8,350 nt of DNA from Bacteroidota bacterium (lineage in GTDB: Bacteria > Bacteroidota > Bacteroidia > Cytophagales > Hymenobacteraceae), in NCBI GenBank assembly GCA_023424725.1, contig JAFADQ010000363.1:1-8350 (forward strand). The letters are read 5' to 3'. Positions within the stretch are counted from its first letter, which is position 1, and each line of letters opens with the position of its first letter. The notes beneath the pieces were generated by a model. The model was not told the DNA's origin. It saw only the letters and a program-made list of their open reading frames with translations, and searched no databases. The position numbers and the translations under genes are program-made. Below, one piece after another: positions 1-5,560 of the stretch.

Positions 1-1
1 A

Positions 2-787
2 CGCAATGTGGTAGACGAAAAAAAGCTGCACACCATTTGCGAAAGCGGCAACTGCCCCAACATGGGCGAGTGCTGGGGCGCCGGTACGGCCACTTTTATG
101 ATTTTGGGCAATGTTTGCACCCGATCGTGCTCTTTTTGCGCGGTAGCCACCGGCCGGCCAAACGAATACGACACCGACGAGCCCCGCCGCGTAGCCGAAG
201 CCATACAACTTATGGGCGTGAAACATGCCGTTATTACCTCGGTAAACCGCGACGAGCTGAAAGACCGTGGCGCCGCCATCTGGCTAGAGACAGTGCTGCA
301 GGTAAAACAACTATCGCCTCAAACCACTATAGAAACGCTAATTCCGGATGTAAAAGCAAACTGGGATGCTCTTGCTACCATGATTGCCGGCAACCAGGAA
401 GTGGTATCGCATAACGTAGAAACCGTAAAAAGTCTTTACCGCATGGTGCGGCCCCAGGCAAAATACGACCGCAGCCTGGAGCAGATTCGCCGCACGAAAG
501 AAGCTGGCCGCCGAACCAAGACTGGCATTATGCTTGGCCTCGGCGAAAAGAAAGAAGAAGTGTACGAAGCCATGGACGACCTTGCCGCCAGCGGTTGCGA
601 CATTTTAACCCTGGGCCAGTACCTGCAACCCACCAAAATGCACCTGGAAGTAGCCGAATATATTCACCCGGATCTGTTTGCCCATTACCGCGAAGAAGGC
701 CTTGCCCGCGGGTTGAAATATGTAGAATCGGGCCCGCTTGTGCGTAGCAGCTACCACGCCGAGCGACATGTAAACGTGCCGATTTGA
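2..787 (+). CDS. lipA: Lipoyl synthase, 5'-truncated by the window edge
   Basis: Radical SAM enzyme that inserts two sulfur atoms into octanoyl groups on lipoyl-carrier proteins (pyruvate and 2-oxoglutarate dehydrogenase E2, GcvH) in the cytoplasm. The frame is open from base 2. The GTG at 8 is internal, because it lies just before the first cluster motif and about 30 N-terminal residues of the usual ~290 are missing. Visible motifs: the auxiliary-cluster CX4CX5C (CESGNCPNMGEC), the radical SAM CX3CX2C (CTRSCSFC), the family signatures ITSVNRDEL and LTLGQYLQP, and the C-terminal RSSYHAE, whose serine ligates the auxiliary cluster. All catalytic elements are intact. A strong hairpin terminator follows 25 bases after the stop. 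The identification is secure; only the 5' end lies outside the window. Confidence 0.97.
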   Translation, partial: RNVVDEKKLHTICESGNCPNMGECWGAGTATFMILGNVCTRSCSFCAVATGRPNEYDTDEPRRVAEAIQLMGVKHAVITSVNRDELKDRGAAIWLETVLQVKQLSPQTTIETLIPDVKANWDALATMIAGNQEVVSHNVETVKSLYRMVRPQAKYDRSLEQIRRTKEAGRRTKTGIMLGLGEKKEEVYEAMDDLAASGCDILTLGQYLQPTKMHLEVAEYIHPDLFAHYREEGLARGLKYVESGPLVRSSYHAERHVNVPI

Positions 788-812
788 GTTTAGATTGATT
801 TTTAGAAGATAT

Positions 813-843
813 AAAAAGAGCTGCCGGTGAGGCAGCTCTTTTT
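813..843. terminator. Bidirectional intrinsic terminator between lipA and hepT
   Basis: Perfect 13-bp inverted repeat: AAAAAGAGCTGCC at 813-825, loop GGTGA, and GGCAGCTCTTTTT at 831-843. The GC core is flanked by an A run on one side and a T run on the other, so it can end transcription from either direction. It lies between the converging lipA (+) and hepT (-). Confidence 0.9.
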
Positions 844-870
844 GGTTTGGGAAAAGCTGATTAGGTAAGG

Positions 871-1205
871 TCAATTAAGATAATCCAGAACTTCCTTCTT
901 TAATATAGGCAAATGGTTTGTAACTACAGACAATACAAATTCATCAGAAACAGAATCATACCCATGGATTATACGGTTTCGGGTGCCTACAATCATTCTG
1001 GCATGGGTGATTTTTAAATCGGGAGAATGTTTAATAATACGATTTACGGCCTCTCCAATAATTTCAAGATTTCTTTCTACAGCCCGCTTTGTTCTTATAT
1101 CGGCGCGATAACTTTCTAAACTTTTCGGCCGATCTTCAAAAAAGCTTTCTATCTCCTTAATCGCATTACTACATCAAGCAGCCAGGTTCTGATGTGGTTA
1201 TCCAT
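871..1205 (-). pseudogene. hepT: HepT-like HEPN toxin (DUF86 family), frameshifted near the N-terminus
   Basis: HepT proteins are HEPN-fold RNases, the toxin half of MNT/HEPN modules. The antitoxin partner neutralises them by AMPylating a tyrosine next to the active site. Read on the minus strand, the ATG at 1205-1203 begins MDNHIRTWLLDVV, then the frame runs into a TAG at 1151-1149 after 18 residues. The neighbouring frame, open from the TGA at 1176-1174, continues with NAIKEIESFFEDRPKSLESY and then VERNLEIIGEA and RNRIIHGYDSVSDE, ending KKEVLDYLN and TGA at 873-871. The catalytic RX4HXY motif is intact (RNRIIHGY). Restoring one base in the TT run at 1166-1167 gives a normal 111-residue protein. 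The ATG overlaps the mntA stop by 8 bases, the usual module layout. The product is therefore probably inactive unless this is a sequencing error. The family call is secure. Confidence 0.9.
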
Positions 1206-1497
1206 AAATTAACAGCTTTCGGCTTTCAATTTCCTGCCTTAAATACGGGTTTTTAATTGCTTTTTCTTCTAAAAGATCAACATTTCTACTAAACAAATCT
1301 TCCAAAGAAAATTTAAGCGCAAAATAATTATCTGCATAGTTAGCTATACTAACTCCTGCAAAATCAACCACAAGATCTATAACGCTTTCGGGCTTAAAAT
1401 CGGTAGAAATCACAGATCCAAAAGCAAACAGCTTATTTACTTTATGCTTTACACACAAGTCTCTTACTTTGTCAATATTCCGATCAATCAAATTCAT
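1198..1497 (-). CDS. mntA: MntA-like minimal nucleotidyltransferase antitoxin with altered catalytic motif
   Basis: Small MNT-fold protein of 99 residues, a normal size for the family. In this family the enzyme transfers AMP from ATP to a tyrosine of HepT and so blocks the toxin. The ATG at 1497-1495 is preferred over a TTG 15 bases upstream, because that TTG lies inside a possible promoter -7 element. The nucleotidyltransferase signature is recognisable: FAFGSV at about residues 24-29, then DFKPES, and a third acidic position in VVDF. The GSX10DXD motif, however, reads GSX10-V-I-D, with Val39 (codon GTT at 1383-1381) in place of the first metal-binding Asp. The rest of the motif (Asp41, Asp45) is kept. 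The gene overlaps hepT by 8 bases. Base composition is much more AT-rich than its neighbours (for example 16 G/C in 1261-1320), suggesting acquisition by transfer. Enzymatic activity is doubtful. Confidence 0.88.
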   Translation of the reverse strand: MNLIDRNIDKVRDLCVKHKVNKLFAFGSVISTDFKPESVIDLVVDFAGVSIANYADNYFALKFSLEDLFSRNVDLLEEKAIKNPYLRQEIESRKLLIYG

Positions 1498-1576
1498 AGA
1501 ACTGTATACCAAAAGTTAAGCCTTTATTCTCATCGCTGTGAATTTTAGATGATTCCACAACCCAATTACCTCTCCC

Positions 1577-3199
1577 CTACTGCTTCACAAACTTAAACAC
1601 CTGCGGAGCGCCGTTTTGGGGCTGCACCGACAAAATATACAAACCGCTGCTCAGGTTATGTATATCGATCTCCATTTTGCCGGCATCCATTCCCCAATTT
1701 TGCACGCGCTGCATACGTTGGCCTGTGATGGCATAAATTTCGATGCTTTCTGGTGCCGTTTGCTGGTTGTGGCGCAGCAAGGTAAGGTAGCGGTCGGCAA
1801 TGTTTGTTTTCAGTCCGAAATTGGGCGAAGATGGCAAAGCCGGGGCGGAGCCAGTGATAATGCTCAGCAACGAATCGGCGCGGCAGGCATCGGGCAAGCC
1901 CCAGCCGTACATTATTCCGGGGTTGTTGCGGCGGTCGGCGCTTTGCTTCACGGCTTCTATTATTTGCATATTGCTGGCAGTTGGGTGCGCCTGCTTTAAA
2001 CAGGTTACCAAACCGGCCATCATGGGGCACGAAAGCGAGGTACCGTTTACGCCGGCAATTCCGCCATCGGGCAAAATACTTGCCGTGCTTACGCCCAGTG
2101 CAACCACATCTGGTTTTACGCGGCCATCGCCGGTGGGGCCAATAGACGAAAAAGAGGCAATCTGGTTGTTAATATCTACAGCGCCTACGCATAACACAGA
2201 GTCGCCATCGCAGGGTGCGCTAATGCCCTGCCAGCCGCTGTTGCCCGCCGATGTTACTACCAAAATACCGCGGCTGGCGGCATAATCGGCGGCGCGGGTT
2301 ATAATGGCAAAATCGCCGTTAAGATCTGCGGAGGTGTAATCTACCTGCCCCGGATCGAAGTTTTTGTAGCCCAGCGACGAGGTAATAATATCGGCTCCCA
2401 AAGAATCGGCCCACTCGGCGGCGGCGGCCCAGTTAAGCTCTTCCTGGTGCACTTCCTGGCTTACATCTTCGGTAAGGGCCAGTGCGTAAGAGGCCTGTGG
2501 CGCTCCGCCCACAAACTGGCCGGGCAAGTTGGCCGCCATCACCGAAAAAGTAATAGTACCGTGGTTGTGCGTAGTATAAACCGTTTGAGAAGGATCTACA
2601 AAATTTCGGGTGGCAATAAAACGGTTCTCGGCGCGCATTTGGTTATACGCGGCCAGGCTGTCTACGCCATCCCAACCCGAATCGAACTGAGCCACCAAAA
2701 CGCCTGCGCCGGTGTAGCCGCGGTCGTGCAGGCAATCGAGGTTAAGCTGCATTATCTGGTCGGTGGCGGCGCCGTAGTTTAGTTGCTCTTGTGTAAGCGC
2801 GTGCGTGTTGTTGCCGGTTTTAACCGTGTTTTTATTGCTTACTTTCTTGTATTCTTTTATAGTAGAAATGGCCGGGCAGCTCTTCCGCAATTCGGCTTCG
2901 GTTTTGCCGGAGCTTACCAAAACCGTGTTCAGCCATTTACTTTTCTGAAGAATACCAGCGCCGGAAGTTTGCAGTTGCTGCAGGTATTGCCGGCTTACAG
3001 GCGCATCGGCCAGAGTAATTTCTACACCGGCCTGTTGCCTTCTTTCCAGGGCTTTTTGGCTCAGAATTCGTTCCGGATGCTGCAAAAACGCCGCCGCTTC
3101 GGGGCCTTTGTCTTTAAACGTAACCAGGTAATGCTGCTGCGCCAGGGCTGCGAAGGGCAAAAAAGCGGCCAGCACGGTGGTAAGTATCTGCAGTTTCAT
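1577..3199 (-). CDS. Secreted subtilisin-like (S8) serine protease with T9SS type A sorting domain
   Basis: 540-residue preproprotein. Residues 1-20 form a Sec signal peptide (hydrophobic core, AALA before QQ). Residues ~21-140 look like an N-terminal propeptide, and ~150-445 form the subtilase domain. The catalytic triad is visible: Asp173 in QFDSGWDG, His213 in HNHGT, Ser388 in GTSLSCP, with the oxyanion Asn320 in SAGNSG. The final ~85 residues are a Por secretion-system C-terminal sorting domain (IEIYAITGQRM, then LSSGLYILSV and a basic end FKFVKQ). The protein should cross the inner membrane by Sec and the outer membrane by the type IX system, and end up on the surface or in the medium. 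The substrate cannot be read from the sequence. The gene is monocistronic or the first before mntA (80 bases away), and divergent from the 3341 gene. Long antisense frames across it are shadows of its GC-rich codons. Confidence 0.96.
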   Translation of the reverse strand: MKLQILTTVLAAFLPFAALAQQHYLVTFKDKGPEAAAFLQHPERILSQKALERRQQAGVEITLADAPVSRQYLQQLQTSGAGILQKSKWLNTVLVSSGKTEAELRKSCPAISTIKEYKKVSNKNTVKTGNNTHALTQEQLNYGAATDQIMQLNLDCLHDRGYTGAGVLVAQFDSGWDGVDSLAAYNQMRAENRFIATRNFVDPSQTVYTTHNHGTITFSVMAANLPGQFVGGAPQASYALALTEDVSQEVHQEELNWAAAAEWADSLGADIITSSLGYKNFDPGQVDYTSADLNGDFAIITRAADYAASRGILVVTSAGNSGWQGISAPCDGDSVLCVGAVDINNQIASFSSIGPTGDGRVKPDVVALGVSTASILPDGGIAGVNGTSLSCPMMAGLVTCLKQAHPTASNMQIIEAVKQSADRRNNPGIMYGWGLPDACRADSLLSIITGSAPALPSSPNFGLKTNIADRYLTLLRHNQQTAPESIEIYAITGQRMQRVQNWGMDAGKMEIDIHNLSSGLYILSVQPQNGAPQVFKFVKQ

Positions 3200-3309
3200 A
3201 TTTTTAGATTCAGAACGAAAGATACTAAAATAAGTACGTTAGAATAAAGGTTTTGGTATAAGCCAGAGCCGGTTAGCCATCAAATTCTGGAAATTACAGC
3301 CGGAAACCT

Positions 3310-3317
3310 TACTTTTG
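3310..3317 (+). promoter_or_regulatory. Bacteroidota -7 promoter element for the 3341 gene
   Basis: TACTTTTG matches the Bacteroidota sigma-factor -7 consensus TAnnTTTG and ends 23 bases before the ATG, which would give a short leader. A -33 TTG at the right spacing is not clear (only CTG at 3287-3289). An identical octamer lies in the same place ahead of the gene at 7892. Confidence 0.55.
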
Positions 3318-3340
3318 ACCCTTATTTAAGACCCAAAATT

Positions 3341-3754
3341 ATGTGGCGAAGCGTTCTTTCTGTTATAGCCGGCCTGGTAGTTGGCATTATCATTATCAGC
3401 CTTATTCAGAAGCTGTCGCACTGGCTGTACCCTTTCCCGGCGGGCACCGACTGGACAAACCCGGAAGCCGCCCGCATAGCGTTTCAGAAAATCCCGACCG
3501 GCTCGTTGCTCATGGTTTTATTCGGCTATATATCCGGTTCGTTTGTAGCCGGGCTGGTTACCGGGCTCATCGCTCCGCAGGCGGCTACCAGAAACGCTGT
3601 AATCGCGGGCGGAATTCTGATGCTGGCAGGGTTGGTAAACCTGATGATGCTGCCGCATCCGGGTTGGTTCTGGATCAGCATGCTGGTGTACATACCATTT
3701 GCCTGGCTGGGTGCCCGGAGTGCGCTAAGAATGGGAAAACGGCCACTTATGTAA
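3341..3754 (+). CDS. Small four-helix integral membrane protein, function unknown
   Basis: 137 residues with four hydrophobic segments at about 4-24, 55-77, 86-104 and 108-126, separated by short polar loops. After helix 1 comes a conserved-looking loop, HWLYPFPAGTDWTNPEA, of a kind seen in uncharacterised small membrane proteins with the pattern H..YP.P.G.D...PEA before a small-residue-rich helix. A positive C-terminus (ARSALRMGKRP) suggests a cytoplasmic tail. No signal peptide, catalytic motif or named transporter signature is visible. The ATG is supported by the -7 promoter element just upstream. The gene stands alone, divergent from the protease and 291 bases ahead of the methyltransferase. 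I do not assign a function. Confidence 0.8.
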   Translation: MWRSVLSVIAGLVVGIIIISLIQKLSHWLYPFPAGTDWTNPEAARIAFQKIPTGSLLMVLFGYISGSFVAGLVTGLIAPQAATRNAVIAGGILMLAGLVNLMMLPHPGWFWISMLVYIPFAWLGARSALRMGKRPLM

Positions 3755-4045
3755 GCATCAGGCGCAAACTGCGGGGCCCATTTTCCGGGCTGATGCGCGG
3801 CAAATTATCTTAAACAAAATATTAATCAGAAATAAAAATGGCGGTAGCGGCGCCACAACTGGTTAACCATAGTATTTTTCTGGCTAAAAGAAGTAATTTT
3901 ACATTTGATATACTCAGGGTTTTGTAATTTGCAGATAAATTGGGTTCTGATGGCCTCTTATTTGCCCTCTGCAGCCCTGCAATTATTTAGATATTTTTTG
4001 CGAAGCGCAAACGGTTAACATTAGCGCGGCGCACCAACCATACCT
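3755..4045. other. Intergenic region before the methyltransferase
   Basis: 291 bases without a convincing gene. A 7-bp inverted repeat GCATCAG (3755-3761) / CTGATGC (3790-3796) sits directly after the stop of the upstream gene but has no T run, so it is at best a weak terminator. A 10-bp palindrome TGGTTAACCA lies at 3860-3869, and GGTTAAC recurs at 4013-4019. A possible promoter is listed separately. Open frames continuing past 3754 in another frame look like shadows. Confidence 0.5.
3904..3932 (+). promoter_or_regulatory. Possible promoter for the methyltransferase gene
   Basis: TTTG at 3904-3907 and, after 17 bases, TAATTTGC at 3925-3932, one mismatch from the Bacteroidota -7 consensus TAnnTTTG. 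The implied leader to the ATG at 4046 is about 100 bases, longer than at the other promoters here. A second near match, with one extra base (TATTTTTTG, 3992-4000), is closer to the gene. Confidence 0.3.
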
Positions 4046-4819
4046 ATGGATTTTTATACCACCGAGATCACCTCGACCGATATCGAATCTGAAAACGTGA
4101 TTCACCAGCGCCTGCTGAGCGCGTATATTCTGGCGCAGGACCACGTGCAGGGCAACCTGCTGGAGATTGGCTGCGGAAACGGCCGCGGACTGGAAGTGCT
4201 ATCTAAAAAAAGCGCCGAAATTACCGCCATCGATAAAAACGAAGAACTGGTAAACCAACTAAGCGAGAAGTACCGCAACTTTAACTTCCACACCAAAACC
4301 ATTCCGCCGCTGGTTGGTTTCCGCGACGATCTGTTCGATACCGTTACGGCTTTTCAGGTAATTGAGCACATTCAGGACGATGAGCTTTTTATGAAGGAAA
4401 TACATCGCGTGCTGAAGCCGGGCGGAAAAGCCATTTTGACAACGCCAAACATAAAATACTCTCTTACCCGCAACCCCTGGCACATACGCGAATACACCGC
4501 CGAAGGGCTGGAAAAGCTGTTCCGCAAGTATTTCAGCAATGTAGAAACCTACGGCCTGCACGGCAACGAAAAGGTAATGGAATACTACGAGCACAACAAG
4601 CAGGTAGTAAAATCTATCACCAAATACGATTTCCTGAAGCTGCAGTACCGGCTGCCGCGCTGGGCGCTGCAAATTCCTTACGAAATGGCCAACCGCCTGA
4701 GCCGCAACAAACTGCTAAAAAAAGACCAGAAACTGGTAAGCAACATTACCGTAAACGATTTCTTCCTTACCAAAACACCCGATACTTCGCTGGATCTGTT
4801 TTACGTGGTGCAGAAGTAA
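4046..4819 (+). CDS. Class I SAM-dependent methyltransferase (Methyltransf_11/UbiG-like)
   Basis: 257 residues. The Rossmann methyltransferase core spans about residues 30-150: motif I LLEIGCGNGRGLEVL (38-52) binds SAM, the acidic end of strand 2 is Asp63 in AIDKN, motif II-like FDTVTAFQVIEHI lies at 97-109, and HRVLKPGGKAILTTPN (120-135) follows. The His in VIEHI is typical of the group that includes UbiG, UbiE and many sugar- or lipid-modifying enzymes. The C-terminal ~100 residues (aromatic and basic) probably form the substrate-binding part and do not identify the substrate. No signal or membrane segment is present, so the protein is cytoplasmic. It sits alone between intergenic regions, so the context gives no pathway. 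The fold call is secure; the acceptor is unknown. Confidence 0.93.
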   Translation: MDFYTTEITSTDIESENVIHQRLLSAYILAQDHVQGNLLEIGCGNGRGLEVLSKKSAEITAIDKNEELVNQLSEKYRNFNFHTKTIPPLVGFRDDLFDTVTAFQVIEHIQDDELFMKEIHRVLKPGGKAILTTPNIKYSLTRNPWHIREYTAEGLEKLFRKYFSNVETYGLHGNEKVMEYYEHNKQVVKSITKYDFLKLQYRLPRWALQIPYEMANRLSRNKLLKKDQKLVSNITVNDFFLTKTPDTSLDLFYVVQK

Positions 4820-4837
4820 TAATCCGGCAAAAATATT

Positions 4838-4863
4838 ATGTAGCGCCGCTCTCCGGAGCGGCG
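4838..4863 (+). repeat. REP-like palindrome, copy 1 (also possible terminator)
   Basis: ATGTAG followed by an 8-bp stem CGCCGCTC / GAGCGGCG (4844-4851 and 4856-4863) with loop TCCG, then a T-rich stretch (TTTCTGTTTC). It lies 18 bases after the methyltransferase stop and could end its transcript. 25 of 26 bases match copy 2 in inverted orientation. Confidence 0.8.
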
Positions 4864-4924
4864 TTTCTGTTTCAGAAGAGTTCTGTTTTAAGAAGATAAG
4901 TTTAAGTTTCGGAGCGAAATTCCC

Positions 4925-4947
4925 GTAGCACCGGGCTCCAGCTCGGT
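4925..4947 (+). repeat. Diverged REP-like palindrome, copy 3
   Basis: GTAGC head at 4925-4929 followed by the hairpin ACCGGGCT-CC-AGCTCGGT (4930-4947), whose arms pair except for one G-T wobble. The layout (GTAGC, then R-CCG stem, CC in the loop, then CGG) matches copies 1 and 2 while the stem sequence differs, as expected of a drifting repeat family with compensatory changes. Confidence 0.5.
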
Positions 4948-5017
4948 TTAACTTTGTAACTATTGATTAGGTAACGCAGCGTTTATTATAAAGGGAACGC
5001 GGTTAACAGGCTAAGTA

Positions 5018-5043
5018 CGCCGCTCTGGAGAGCGGCGCTACAT
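5018..5043 (-). repeat. REP-like palindrome, copy 2 (inverted relative to copy 1)
   Basis: The stem CGCCGCTC / GAGCGGCG lies at 5018-5025 and 5030-5037 with loop TGGA, followed by CTACAT. Read on the minus strand it is ATGTAG plus the same hairpin as copy 1, differing by one loop base. It lies 38 bases past the stop of the minus-strand lipoprotein gene. A fragment of the head, GCGCTACA, recurs at 5049-5056. Confidence 0.8.
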
Positions 5044-5081
5044 GAGCAGCGCTACAAGCACGCTATTTCAGCCCCCTGAAC

Positions 5082-5537
5082 TTACTTGCAGGGTTTGCCT
5101 TTAAAGCCGGTAATAAACTGAACGCGGTTGGGCTGCACATACACCATTTTTGCCCCTTGCAGCCTCATATTTCCGTGGCCCTGTATAAGCTTATCGCCCT
5201 GCTGCAGAAAAATAACTTCCATTACCGATTCGCGCCCTTCTGCTCTGAACGTATAATCGGCAAAAATGGTATCGCCGCGAAGTATGCCTGCAATAGTGCC
5301 GCGGCTGTTATCTTTTTCGGCAAATAAATACTCTAAGGTTCCGGTTACGCTGTCGTTTTGTATCGTAAAACTGGCAATAGCGCGGCTGTTCTTTTCTTTC
5401 CATTCGTAGCATTGTTTGCGCGTGGCGGGCTTGTTCTCCGGCGCACCGGTTTTTGGGCTCTGCAGAGTTTGGTTTTCAGATGGCTGGTTACACGAGCCGA
5501 TGGCAAAAGCTGCGAGCAGCAAAAAAGCAGGCTTCAT
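5082..5537 (-). CDS. Small secreted lipoprotein, function unknown
   Basis: 151 residues. The N-terminus MKPAFLLLAAFAIGSC is a type II signal peptide with a lipobox ending at Cys16, so the mature protein should be a lipid-anchored envelope protein. Residues 17-40 are a low-complexity linker (NQPSENQ..., PENKPATRK). The rest looks like a small beta-rich domain: SFTIQNDSVTGTLEYLF, an ..RGTIAGILRGDTIFADYTF stretch, then VMEVIFLQQGDKLIQGHG. This resembles lipoproteins that bear a repeated 'TIxGxLxGDTI' strand pattern. Cys43 and Cys150 could form a disulfide closing the domain. No enzyme motif is seen. The gene follows the large membrane protein by 23 bases on the same strand, so the two are probably co-transcribed. 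It converges with the methyltransferase across the repeat region. Confidence 0.85.
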   Translation of the reverse strand: MKPAFLLLAAFAIGSCNQPSENQTLQSPKTGAPENKPATRKQCYEWKEKNSRAIASFTIQNDSVTGTLEYLFAEKDNSRGTIAGILRGDTIFADYTFRAEGRESVMEVIFLQQGDKLIQGHGNMRLQGAKMVYVQPNRVQFITGFKGKPCK

Positions 5538-5560
5538 AAAGAAAAAATTGGCGCGATAGG

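Noticed and set aside
1616..3247. Several long plus-strand open frames opposite the protease (e.g. 1800-2285, 2783-3247)
   Set aside because: They lie wholly or almost wholly antisense to a gene with complete catalytic motifs and have compositions typical of shadow frames, with no recognisable domain.
3755..3796. Intrinsic terminator after the small membrane protein
   Set aside because: The 7-bp inverted repeat has a 28-base loop and no following T run, too weak to call.
3343..3813. 156-codon frame overlapping the small membrane protein
   Set aside because: It is the +2 shadow of the 3341 gene, rich in Arg/Ser/Gly with no hydrophobic pattern. The gene with four clean helices is the better reading.
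4838..5043. Reading the inverted repeat pair as the ends of a MITE or small transposon
   Set aside because: No target-site duplication flanks the pair (bases before 4838 and after 5043 do not match), each end is itself a palindrome, and a related palindrome lies inside. A REP-like cluster fits better.
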